Positions 6,715 through 13,303 of a DNA stretch of 13,303 bases are shown here, one piece after another. The notes under the pieces are model-generated. The model was not told the origin of the DNA and did not search any database. It saw nothing but the letters and a program-made list of their open reading frames with translations. Numbering within the stretch: position 1 is the stretch's first letter; each line of letters opens with the position of its first letter. Both the position numbers and the translations under genes were made by a program. Source of the DNA: Prolixibacteraceae bacterium (GTDB lineage: Bacteria; Bacteroidota; Bacteroidia; Bacteroidales; Prolixibacteraceae). The stretch is taken from the NCBI GenBank assembly GCA_016930735.1, contig JAFGGF010000401.1:1-13303 (forward strand), in the 5' to 3' direction.

Positions 6715-8163
6715 TTATAAACTTTCACCGAAATCTGCTTTAAATTTTTCCACCAGTTTTTCCTGCCAGTTTGATGTAGGCCTCAATTTACCAAAGAAAA
6801 ACCTAAGAACTTTTGGCTCTTCATAAAATTCAAGCCCGCCGATTAATTCTCTGTTTTCATATAACCATGCCAGCCTGTCAATGGTATATTTAACCTGCGA
6901 TAAGGTGAATACCCTTCGGGGAAGGGCCAACCGTAAAAGTTCGACAGCAGCAATGTGATCGCTACCATCCGGATTTCTTTCTTCCGATATTGTCCCTCTT
7001 TCCATACCCCTTACACCACTTGCGATATACATTGCTGCCCCAAGTGAACCAGCCCTGTATTGCTCTTTTGGCACATGTGGAAGAAAAGCCATAGCATCGA
7101 GATGTACTCCGAGCCCCCCGGGAGGTGTTATTACCGGGATTCCAAGTTTAACCAGCTCTTCAACCATATATTTTATAAAAATAGGGCCCTGGTTGATCAT
7201 TTCTTCGTCCATGGTTTCATCCAACCCGATTGTCATTGCTTCCATTTCACGGGTTGACATACCACCATAGGTAGAAAAACCTTCGTAAAGAGGTAACATT
7301 TCAAGGAGCTTTTTATAGGTGCCCTGATCATTGGTAATAATTCCACCACCTCTTACATGCCCTAATTTTCGTGCTGAAAAATAAACAATATCGGCGGTAT
7401 CAGATAAAAGTCTGGTTATCTCACGAATTGAATGTTTTTTATATTTCTCTTCACGGGTTTTAATAAAATGCAGGTTATCGGCCAGTAAGCTGGCATCAAT
7501 AATAAAGGGGATATTATATTTTTTAGCGATTTGACTTGTTTCAATATAATTATCGAGGGCTACAGGCTGGCCTCCAATAAGATTCGTACCGGCCTCAATA
7601 CGAATAAAAGCTATTTTATCAGCGCCGACCTTATCGATCAGTTTTTGCAATTCTTCCAAATTTAAATTCCCTTTGAAAGGTTCAGTACTAATCGGATTTA
7701 AAGCTTCAGGCATATGTAGTTCCAAAACTTCCCCGCCATTTACCATAATATGGGCCTTAGTTGTAGTAAAATGGTAATTCATGGGAACGTAAGTTCCTTT
7801 TTTTACCAATGCCATCGAAAGCAGGTTTTCGGCGGCACGGCCCTGGTGAACCGGTAAAAAATACTCCTTACCAAAAATTTCATTCAGCTTGTCTTTTAAC
7901 CGTGTAAAAGTTGCAGACCCGGCATAGCTGTCGTCAACAACGAGCATAGATGCTGTTTGTTTATCACTCATTGCATTCACCCCGCTGTCGGTAAGCATGT
8001 CAAGGTAAATATCCTTGTTAAAAAGGAGAAATGTATTGTTCCCTGCTTCTTCAATCGCCTTAAGCCTTCTTTCAATCGGAACCAGATCAAGGCGTTGAAC
8101 CATCCTTACTTTATGCATCTCCAACGGAAGCTCTTCGCCTAAGTGAAATTTAATATTTGCCAT
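6715..8163 (-). CDS. PLP-dependent beta-eliminating lyase of the tryptophanase/tyrosine phenol-lyase family, divergent active site
   Basis: The 482-residue protein aligns with tryptophanase (about 470 residues) and tyrosine phenol-lyase (about 456) throughout. Shared landmarks are LTDSG (58-61), Y80 in DDSYAG, HQGR (106-109), FKGN, TNLIGGQPV (N194), IIDAS (D223, pyridine nitrogen partner), TYGG, LPRR (415-417, carboxylate-binding arginine) and EPKVLRFF. Details such as GVRGMERG and LRFF resemble tyrosine phenol-lyase more than E. coli TnaA. The PLP lysine is K266 in SARKLG. Two parts of the active site differ from the characterised enzymes as I remember them. DSARFAEN is DASLLADN, so the arginine that contacts PLP O3' is L226. 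SAKKD is SARKL, so the lysine before the PLP lysine is arginine and the following Asp is Leu. Cleavage of a C-S, C-C or C-N bond in an amino acid is plausible, but indole or phenol release should not be assumed. The gene is monocistronic, with a GAAAG close to the ATG. Confidence 0.85.
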   Translation of the reverse strand: MANIKFHLGEELPLEMHKVRMVQRLDLVPIERRLKAIEEAGNNTFLLFNKDIYLDMLTDSGVNAMSDKQTASMLVVDDSYAGSATFTRLKDKLNEIFGKEYFLPVHQGRAAENLLSMALVKKGTYVPMNYHFTTTKAHIMVNGGEVLELHMPEALNPISTEPFKGNLNLEELQKLIDKVGADKIAFIRIEAGTNLIGGQPVALDNYIETSQIAKKYNIPFIIDASLLADNLHFIKTREEKYKKHSIREITRLLSDTADIVYFSARKLGHVRGGGIITNDQGTYKKLLEMLPLYEGFSTYGGMSTREMEAMTIGLDETMDEEMINQGPIFIKYMVEELVKLGIPVITPPGGLGVHLDAMAFLPHVPKEQYRAGSLGAAMYIASGVRGMERGTISEERNPDGSDHIAAVELLRLALPRRVFTLSQVKYTIDRLAWLYENRELIGGLEFYEEPKVLRFFFGKLRPTSNWQEKLVEKFKADFGESL

Positions 8164-8227
8164 CTTTCAAAAATTAGATTTAGTTATTTAAATTGAAATT
8201 AGTTAATCAGATTTTATGTAAAATTCA

Positions 8228-8235
8228 CAAATATA
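8228..8235 (-). promoter_or_regulatory. Bacteroidota -7 box for the PLP-lyase gene
   Basis: Minus-strand 8235 to 8228 reads TATATTTG, an exact TAnnTTTG match. It lies about 65 bases upstream of the ATG at 8163. No obvious -33 TTTG is present. Confidence 0.5.
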
Positions 8236-8547
8236 GCAGATGTCTTAGATTCCATATATCCGTTAAACATTTTTTTATTTTTATTGACAGAATTTAGACA
8301 TAGTCTTAACAAACTTTAGATAAAATAGAAAATCGTCAAACTTTCAGAACAGAGAAAAGAAAATCATTTTTTAACCACTGTTGCTGAAAATAAAGTTGGC
8401 GAAACCTGCCTCCTGCAGCCCGGTACTCTTTGGTTCTGCCATGGAAAGTAACTTGAAGGTTTTTAATAGCATTGAAGATAAACCATATTAAATCAGACTT
8501 TTGGAATAACTTAAAGGTTCCTAGTCAGTAAATAAACCAAAAATTAA
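8236..8547. other. Divergent intergenic region
   Basis: About 310 bases lie between the minus-strand lyase promoter and the operator-like inverted repeat before the AraC gene. A more GC-rich patch near 8400-8445 stands out from the AT-rich surroundings but encodes nothing convincing. No RNA gene, long hairpin or repeat was recognised. Confidence 0.45.
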
Positions 8548-8567
8548 TTAATACGTAATCGTATTAA
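8548..8567. promoter_or_regulatory. 20-base inverted repeat upstream of the AraC-family gene
   Basis: TTAATACG (8548-8555) and CGTATTAA (8560-8567) are perfect reverse complements around TAAT. The site ends 31 bases before the TTG start. It lies just upstream of a near-consensus -7 box, TACGTTTA (8579-8586), so it covers the expected -33 region. It could be an operator for a dimeric repressor or for autoregulation. The regulator's predicted sites elsewhere in the window are direct TGTAA repeats, not this sequence. Confidence 0.5.
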
Positions 8568-8598
8568 ATTACTTTTAGTACGTTTAGATAAAACTAAA

Positions 8599-9159
8599 TT
8601 GAAGTTATATATTAAAAATATGGTTTGCATTCGCTGCCAGATGGTAGTGAAAGCCGAACTTGAAAAACTCGGGCTGCCTTATGTATATGTGAATATTGGT
8701 GAGGCCGATATCATAGGGGAAGTTGGTCGGGAACAGATGGAACAATTAAAAAGAGGTTTAAAAAAAGCAGGTTTGCTTTTGATGGACAATAAAAAAAGTA
8801 TCCTTGTTGAAAAAATAAAAAGTGCAATTATTGAATTGGTACATTATACCGAAGATCAAATTAAAATAAACCTTTCAGATTACCTGAGCGAAAAACTCAA
8901 TTATGATTATACTTACCTTGCAAACCTTTTTTCGGAAGTAAAAGGTATTACTATTGAAAAGTTTTACCTCACACATAAAATTGAAAGAGTAAAAGAACTG
9001 ATTGTTTATGATGAACTAAATCTTTCAGAAATTGCTTACAAAATGCATTATAGCAGTGTAGCGCATCTTTCCAATCAGTTTAAAAAATACACCGGTCTTA
9101 CCCCGTCCCATTTCAAGAAGCTTAAAAATGAACGACGTGAAACACTAGAAGATGTGTGA
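8599..9159 (+). CDS. AraC-family transcriptional regulator with N-terminal HMA-like CxxC domain
   Basis: The protein has 186 residues if translation starts at the TTG at 8599. No ATG lies just upstream in frame. The next ATG (8620) would cut off MKLYIKN, the first strand of the N-terminal domain, so TTG is preferred. Residues 1 to about 65 look like a ferredoxin-fold heavy-metal-associated domain with the MVCIRC motif (C10, C13), the place where HMA domains hold Cu(I) or similar ions. Residues about 90-175 form an AraC-type DNA-binding domain with two helix-turn-helices; the second is in NLSEIAYKMHYSSVAHLSNQ and ends in the family signature FKKYTGLTPSHFK. There is no large sugar-binding domain as in classical AraC. 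The likely role is sensing a metal ion or thiol state and activating nearby genes. Paired 21-base-spaced TGTAA sites lie immediately downstream. Metal identity is not visible. Confidence 0.88.
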   Translation: MKLYIKNMVCIRCQMVVKAELEKLGLPYVYVNIGEADIIGEVGREQMEQLKRGLKKAGLLLMDNKKSILVEKIKSAIIELVHYTEDQIKINLSDYLSEKLNYDYTYLANLFSEVKGITIEKFYLTHKIERVKELIVYDELNLSEIAYKMHYSSVAHLSNQFKKYTGLTPSHFKKLKNERRETLEDV

Positions 9160-9190
9160 ATGATGTAAATATTCTTCGGAATTATGTAAT
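9152..9190 (+). promoter_or_regulatory. Predicted AraC-type operator before the radical SAM gene (two half-sites, 21-base spacing)
   Basis: TGTAA occurs at 9164-9168 and 9185-9189, exactly 21 bases apart in the same orientation. That is two helical turns and the classic spacing of AraC-family half-sites. The sequence ATGTGTGAATGATGTAAAT (9152-9170) is repeated identically at 10808-10826 before the cupin gene. The left end overlaps the last codons and stop of the AraC gene. TACCTTG at 9218-9224 is one base short of a TAnnTTTG -7 box and lies downstream. Binding by the adjacent AraC protein is inference. Confidence 0.65.
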
Positions 9191-9307
9191 AATTTCCTGA
9201 GCTTTTATCCCGAAATTTACCTTGCAATATATTGATTTAAAATGCATTCTGCTGAAAAGGAATAGCAATTGTGGCATATATCCACTAACAATTCAACACA
9301 AATTATA

Positions 9308-10798
9308 ATGAACGTATTACTTGTTTATCCGAAATGCCCCGACTCTTTTTGGAGTTTTAAACATGCACTAAAATTTATTTCTAAGAAAGCTTCAGTACCG
9401 CCACTTGGTTTAATTACCGTGTCGGCTATGTTACCGGAATCATGGCAGAAAAAATTGGTGGATTTGAATATTTCATCACTTCGGATAAGCGATATCCAGT
9501 GGGCTGATTATGTTTTTATCAGCGCCATGTATATTCAAAAAGAATCGGTAAACAAAGTAATTCTTGAAAGCAAAATATGGAATAAAAAAATAGTAGCCGG
9601 AGGCCCGCTTTTCACCCAGGAATTTGCAAATTATCCCAATGTTGATCATTTTATTTTAAATGAGGCAGAGATAACCATGCCACTTTTCCTTGCTGATTTA
9701 AAAGAAGGACATGCGCGACGAATATATAAAACCGATAAATATGCCAGTCTGCCGCAATCGCCGGTGCCAGATTTTCATTTATTGTCGCTAAGAGAATATG
9801 CTGCGATGAATATTCAGGTTTCCCGTGGATGCCCATTCTCATGTGATTTTTGTGAAATAACAACACTGCTGGGGCATAAAGTCAGGATGAAAAATCCTCA
9901 ACAAATCATTAATGAACTTGAAAAACTTTATAACCTTAATTGGCGCGGAGCTATCGCAATTGTCGATGATAATTTTATCGGGAATATTAAAGAAATTAAA
10001 AAAAACCTGCTTCCTGAAATGAAAAAATGGATGCGAAGCCATAAATACCCTTTTAGCTTTAGTATGCAAAGTTCGATTAACCTGGCGGACGATAAAGTAC
10101 TTATGTCGCAATTAATCGATGCAGGTTTTAATGCGGCATTTATCGGCATTGAAACTCCAGATGAAACATCACTGAAGTGTTGTAATAAAGTCCAGAATAA
10201 AAACAGGGACCTGATTAAAAGTGTAAAAAAAATACAACAGGCAGGAATACAGGTTTCAGGTGGTTTTATCGTTGGTTTCGATAGCGATACATCATCGGTT
10301 TTTCAACGCCAAATCGATTTTATCCAGCAAAGCGGAATTGTTTCGGCAATGGTTGGATTACTCAATGCCCCAAAAAACACCAAACTCTACCATCAGTTAA
10401 AAGCCGAAAACAGGTTAACCGTTGAGGCGAGCGGGAATAATACCGACTCTTCAATGAATTTTGTTCCTAAAATGGATTTTAATGAGCTATTAGAAGGATA
10501 CAAAAAAATAATTACAAATATCTATTCTACAAAACCCTATTATAAAAGAGTTCGTAAGTTGCTTTTAAACTATAACAGAATGTACAAGGGAAAATCAGAA
10601 ATTAATATTTCTCTTATCAGAGGGTTTTTAAAATCTATTTTTATCATTGGGGTACTCGAAAAAGGACGATATGAATACTGGAAGTTTTTAATCTGGACTA
10701 TTTTTAACCGCCCAAAATTTATGGTTGATGCAATTACATATACGGTTTATGGTTATCATTTCAGGACAGTATATGGTTTGCGTAATTTATCTTCCTGA
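9308..10798 (+). CDS. B12-binding-domain radical SAM enzyme (HpnP-like family with DUF4070-type C-terminus)
   Basis: The frame can be extended to a TTG at 9269, but the ATG at 9308 begins exactly at the first strand of the B12-binding fold (MNVLLVYP), so it is preferred. This gives 496 residues. Residues 1 to about 150 resemble the cobalamin-binding domain of class B radical SAM enzymes, with the YPKCPDSFWSFKHAL and PPLGLITVSAMLP blocks of this subfamily; no DxHxxG motif is visible. The radical SAM core has SRGCPFSCDFC with C175, C179 and C182 as [4Fe-4S] ligands. The last 100 or so residues are helix-rich and basic, as in DUF4070 proteins. Relatives include hopanoid methylases, but no hopanoid gene is nearby and most Bacteroidota lack hopanoids, so the substrate is unknown. 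It is separated from the AraC gene by a predicted AraC operator and should be its target. Confidence 0.85.
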   Translation: MNVLLVYPKCPDSFWSFKHALKFISKKASVPPLGLITVSAMLPESWQKKLVDLNISSLRISDIQWADYVFISAMYIQKESVNKVILESKIWNKKIVAGGPLFTQEFANYPNVDHFILNEAEITMPLFLADLKEGHARRIYKTDKYASLPQSPVPDFHLLSLREYAAMNIQVSRGCPFSCDFCEITTLLGHKVRMKNPQQIINELEKLYNLNWRGAIAIVDDNFIGNIKEIKKNLLPEMKKWMRSHKYPFSFSMQSSINLADDKVLMSQLIDAGFNAAFIGIETPDETSLKCCNKVQNKNRDLIKSVKKIQQAGIQVSGGFIVGFDSDTSSVFQRQIDFIQQSGIVSAMVGLLNAPKNTKLYHQLKAENRLTVEASGNNTDSSMNFVPKMDFNELLEGYKKIITNIYSTKPYYKRVRKLLLNYNRMYKGKSEINISLIRGFLKSIFIIGVLEKGRYEYWKFLIWTIFNRPKFMVDAITYTVYGYHFRTVYGLRNLSS

Positions 10799-10807
10799 CT
10801 TATTGAA

Positions 10808-10846
10808 ATGTGTGAATGATGTAAATTAAATCATCAATAGTGTAAC
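10808..10846 (+). promoter_or_regulatory. Second predicted AraC-type operator, before the cupin gene
   Basis: It repeats the 19-base sequence of the first site exactly (10808-10826). It also has TGTAA at 10820-10824 and 10841-10845, again 21 bases apart. Outside the 19-base block and TGTAA the two sites differ. The downstream half-site ends 22 bases before the -7 box, where a -33 element would otherwise sit. That is the usual geometry for an activator replacing a weak -33. Confidence 0.68.
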
Positions 10847-10867
10847 ACGTATAGAATTTAGTGAGTG

Positions 10868-10875
10868 TACCTTTG
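10868..10875 (+). promoter_or_regulatory. Bacteroidota -7 box for the cupin gene
   Basis: TACCTTTG is an exact TAnnTTTG match, 23 bases before the cupin ATG. No -33 TTTG is present at the usual distance; the predicted AraC half-site occupies that place. Confidence 0.6.
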
Positions 10876-10898
10876 GTTGGATTGTTTAAAAAAAACGG

Positions 10899-11249
10899 AT
10901 GCAACCAAAGGAAATTGAAAAATCAAAAATTCATATACTCATCGAAATTATTGAGTATGTCCCTAATTCGGTGGTGAGTAAAACAATAATCAGAAAAACC
11001 ACTGGAAATATTAGCGTTATGGCTATTGACACCGGGGAAGCACTGGCTGAGAAAATTTCCCCGTTCGACACCTTTATTCAGATTATTGAAGGAAAAGCCG
11101 AAATTGTCATTGATGATCAATCAAACATACTCCAAATGGGTCATGGTATAATCATACCTGCACATACTTCAAATTTTGTTAAAGCAAACGAACGATTCAA
11201 AATGATTTCGACAGTAATAAAAAGCGGGTATGAAGGAAGTACATTGTAG
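10899..11249 (+). CDS. Small cupin-domain protein
   Basis: The 116-residue protein is a single cupin barrel (about residues 37-107), recognisable from SPFDTFIQIIEGKAEIVIDD followed by MGHGIIIPAHTSNFVKA. Related small Bacteroidota cupins usually read close to LSEHTAPFDA and PANEPHAL. Here the first histidine is K52, and the second motif has H88 displaced with N92 where histidine is usual, so ordinary metal binding by the barrel is doubtful. Function is unknown. A consensus -7 box and an AraC-type operator lie upstream. The lysine-rich small gene starts 23 bases after the stop, and the two are probably co-transcribed. Confidence 0.82.
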   Translation: MQPKEIEKSKIHILIEIIEYVPNSVVSKTIIRKTTGNISVMAIDTGEALAEKISPFDTFIQIIEGKAEIVIDDQSNILQMGHGIIIPAHTSNFVKANERFKMISTVIKSGYEGSTL

Positions 11250-11272
11250 TTGAATTATTTAAAATAAATAAC

Positions 11273-11398
11273 ATGGCAAAAAGCAAAGAAGGAAAAGAAA
11301 AAAAGAATTCGAAAAAAGAAGCAGTTATGAATCTGAAAGAAAAAAGGGTTGCAAAAGCAGCAAAAAAAGCACGGAAAAATGATTCGGGGCTGATGTAA
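11273..11398 (+). CDS. Lysine-rich 41-residue conserved small protein
   Basis: A short open frame begins MAKSKEGKEKKNSKKE and ends in KNDSGLM before TAA. More than a third of its residues are lysine or arginine. It contains the segment LKEKRVAKAAKKARK, typical of small basic proteins seen beside cupin genes in Bacteroidota. It has no membrane segment, cysteine or known domain and is likely disordered or helical; binding to nucleic acid would suit the charge but is a guess. The gene follows the cupin closely with no terminator between them. I regard it as real because of its family resemblance and position, not its length. Confidence 0.65.
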   Translation: MAKSKEGKEKKNSKKEAVMNLKEKRVAKAAKKARKNDSGLM

Positions 11399-11466
11399 CC
11401 AGCAAATAGAATTTTCAATGATTCCTTACACAATAAAATATCTTGGAAATAAATCCGATCTTAATT

Positions 11467-11640
11467 ATGGAAAATAAATTTAAGGCAGGTGATGTTGTTC
11501 GGGCAAAGGAGAATCCAAGCCTCAACCTGGTGGTCAGGCGTTATATCGACCGGATTTATTATTGTAAAGTCCAGTCCGATCCTACCCATAAAGATTTGGC
11601 CTATTTTGAACGGGAACTGATGAATGTTATTCCTAAATAG
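11467..11640 (+). CDS. Conserved 57-residue protein of unknown function
   Basis: The ATG at 11467 (MENKFKAGDVVRAKENP) is preferred over a TTG at 11443, because the KFKAGD start matches the small family I recall from Bacteroidota. The protein is probably a small beta-rich fold, with a GDVVRAK strand, a VVRRYIDRIYYCKVQ segment, and FERELM near the end. The KAGDxVxxK opening and the RIYYCKV strand recall short SH3-like or YodC-like barrels, but no assignment is secure. It ends 8 bases before the glycosyltransferase start, so the two are very likely co-transcribed. Confidence 0.75.
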   Translation: MENKFKAGDVVRAKENPSLNLVVRRYIDRIYYCKVQSDPTHKDLAYFERELMNVIPK

Positions 11641-11648
11641 TATAACAA

Positions 11649-13303
11649 ATGAAAATAGTATATATAGCGACCTACCCTCCCCGTGAATGTGGTATCGGTA
11701 CTTTTACGAATAACTTATTTAAATCGATGCTGGCTGTAAAAGTAAACATGGAAGAAAAACATGAAGGTTTTGTGGTTGCAATAAATGACAACGACCTCAC
11801 TTATAAATACCCGGAAGAAGTTAAATTAACGATCAGACAGGATCATCAGGAAGATTATTTAAAAGCGGTTAAGTACATTAATCTTAGTGGTGCCGATGTC
11901 TGCATTCTCCAACACGAATTTGGTATATTTGGCGGGCAGAGCGGGGTTTATATTCTTCCTTTGCTTCACCGGCTTGAAATACCACTCATTGTTACGCTTC
12001 ACACCATACTCAAAACACCTTCATACAACGAAAAGGCAGTTTTAAAAGAAATTTGCAAAATGGCATATAAAATTGTAGTGATGAGCCATAAAGCAATAGA
12101 ATTCCTGGTAAATATTTACGATGTGCAAAAAGAAAAAATTGCACTAATCGAACATGGAGTCCCGGATATTCACTTTAGTCCCGAAAAATCGAAAAAAGAG
12201 TTTAAACTCGAAAACAAAAAAGTGATACTAACTTTTGGTTTTATCGGCCGGAGCAAGGGCATTGAAACAGTAATTAAAGCGTTGCCGGAAGTAGTTAAAA
12301 AACATCCGGATCTAATTTATATTGTTTTGGGGAAAACCCACCCCAATGTGCTACGGCATTCCGGAGAAGAATACAGGATCTTCCTGCATCGCCTCGTGAA
12401 AAACCTGGAACTTGAAAATCATGTTATATTCCTGAATGAGTTTATTGAGGAACAAGATTTATTTAAATATTTATATGCTTGTGATATTTACATCACACCT
12501 TATTTGAACGAGGCTCAGATTACCAGTGGTACTCTTTCTTATGCAGTTGGCGTAGGTGCGGCTGTTCTTTCTACTCCTTACTGGCATGCCGCTGAATTGC
12601 TTGCTGACGGAAGGGGCAGGCTCTTTAATTTTAATGATTCTGAAAACCTGGCAGATACATTAACTGAACTTCTCGATAAACCTGAAGAACTAATCAAATT
12701 GAAAAATAAAGCTGGGGAGTTCGGCAAAAAGATTACCTGGCCAAAAACCGGAGAAAAATATTTGGCATTAGCTGAAAAAATAATGGGGGATGAGTATCCG
12801 GTTATTTCGAAGAAAGAAAAAGAACCTGATTTGCTCATCCTTCCTCCATTTTCACTTGCTCACATTAATCGCCTGACAGATGACACCGGTATCATTCAAC
12901 ATGCAAAGTTTGGCATTCCCAATTTAAAGGAAGGGTATTGCCTGGACGATAATTCGCGCGCTTTGTTGATGGTTTTAATGGCTTACCGGCAAATGAAAGA
13001 TATGCGAGCGCTTGAATTATCACCTATCTACTTAAGCTACATCCATTATATGCAAAATGCAGATGGCACATTCAGGAATTTCCTGAGTTTTAATCGTAAT
13101 TTTTTAGACGATGTAGGTTCTGAAGATTCGTTTGGCAGAACAATCTGGGCTTTGGGCTATTTGTTGGGAAATGCCCCAAATGATGCGTATTACCAAACCG
13201 GTAAACTTGTATTTTTTAATGCATCACCTAATTTTGAAAAATTGAAATCCATCAGGGGCATTGCCAATACCATGATTGGGATTTGCTATTACCTGAAAAG
13301 CAA
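11649..13303 (+). CDS. Family 4 glycosyltransferase with C-terminal helical domain (3' end outside window)
   Basis: I translated the frame from the ATG at 11649 and it stays open to the window edge (551 complete codons), so the gene is partial. The N-terminal GT-B half starts MKIVYIATYPPRECGIGTFT, the common opening of GT4 enzymes, and continues through LQHEFGIFGGQSG and VTLHTILKTP. The nucleotide-sugar half has LTFGFIGRSKGIETVIKAL (from about residue 194) and TPYLNEAQITSGTLSYAVG (about 284-302), the position of the acceptor/donor glutamate region. From about residue 400 a different domain begins, with LAHINRLTDDTGIIQHA and GYCLDDNSRAL. It looks like an (alpha/alpha) helical barrel, as found attached to GT4 enzymes next to mannoside phosphorylase genes. 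No signal peptide or membrane segment is seen, so the enzyme is cytoplasmic. Donor and acceptor are unknown. Confidence 0.87.
   Translation, partial: MKIVYIATYPPRECGIGTFTNNLFKSMLAVKVNMEEKHEGFVVAINDNDLTYKYPEEVKLTIRQDHQEDYLKAVKYINLSGADVCILQHEFGIFGGQSGVYILPLLHRLEIPLIVTLHTILKTPSYNEKAVLKEICKMAYKIVVMSHKAIEFLVNIYDVQKEKIALIEHGVPDIHFSPEKSKKEFKLENKKVILTFGFIGRSKGIETVIKALPEVVKKHPDLIYIVLGKTHPNVLRHSGEEYRIFLHRLVKNLELENHVIFLNEFIEEQDLFKYLYACDIYITPYLNEAQITSGTLSYAVGVGAAVLSTPYWHAAELLADGRGRLFNFNDSENLADTLTELLDKPEELIKLKNKAGEFGKKITWPKTGEKYLALAEKIMGDEYPVISKKEKEPDLLILPPFSLAHINRLTDDTGIIQHAKFGIPNLKEGYCLDDNSRALLMVLMAYRQMKDMRALELSPIYLSYIHYMQNADGTFRNFLSFNRNFLDDVGSEDSFGRTIWALGYLLGNAPNDAYYQTGKLVFFNASPNFEKLKSIRGIANTMIGICYYLKS

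Noticed and set aside
8217..8221. TGTAA near the lyase promoter as a third AraC half-site
   Set aside because: There is no second TGTAA 21 bases away on either side, and a single 5-mer is expected often in AT-rich DNA.
8440..8490. Short frame of 16 codons (MESNLKVFNSIEDKPY) before the AraC gene
   Set aside because: It is too short, has no ribosome binding site or family resemblance, and frames of this size are common by chance.
9269..9307. TTG start adding 13 residues to the radical SAM protein
   Set aside because: The ATG at 9308 begins precisely at the family N-terminus; the added residues look like non-coding sequence.
12578..12838. Minus-strand frame of 86 codons
   Set aside because: It lies wholly inside the glycosyltransferase gene, whose plus-strand translation has clear family motifs; it is a shadow frame.

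Overview
The window looks like a chromosomal piece of a Bacteroidota bacterium, probably a Bacteroidales/Marinilabiliales relative. The DNA is AT-rich. Several genes are preceded by the Bacteroidota -7 box TAnnTTTG rather than an E. coli type promoter. The gene families also fit this phylum: a short AraC regulator with a CxxC metal-binding front end, a lysine-rich 41-residue protein beside a cupin, a 57-residue protein ahead of a glycosyltransferase, and a secreted GH9 enzyme. The species cannot be fixed from the sequence.

Region 1 (1-3695) is a two-unit cassette array. A DUF4143-type AAA ATPase gene (435-1772) and a Fic adenylyltransferase gene (2362-3492) each sit between copies of one diverged non-coding repeat. 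A complete repeat has three parts: a trailer that starts close after the gene, a strong hairpin terminator, and a roughly 240-base leader before the next gene. One full copy lies at 1831-2245, a leader-side copy at 1-292 and a trailer-side copy at 3495-3690. Both genes also have short direct repeats just before the start codon. This is the most unusual structure in the window.

Region 2 (3737-8163, minus strand) holds two separately transcribed metabolic genes. One encodes a secreted GH9 glycosidase with a CelD_N-like Ig domain. The other encodes a PLP enzyme of the tryptophanase/tyrosine phenol-lyase family in which an active-site arginine and the Lys-Lys-Asp signature are changed. A terminator separates them, and each has a consensus -7 box.

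Region 3 (8599-11398, plus strand) appears to be a small regulon. An HMA-AraC regulator is followed by a B12-binding radical SAM enzyme, then a cupin and a lysine-rich small protein. The DNA before the radical SAM gene and the DNA before the cupin share an identical 19-base sequence. Both also carry two TGTAA half-sites exactly 21 bases apart, as expected of an AraC-type operator.

Region 4 (11467-13303, plus strand) carries a 57-residue conserved protein and, 8 bases later, a family 4 glycosyltransferase with a C-terminal helical extension. The glycosyltransferase runs off the right edge of the window.
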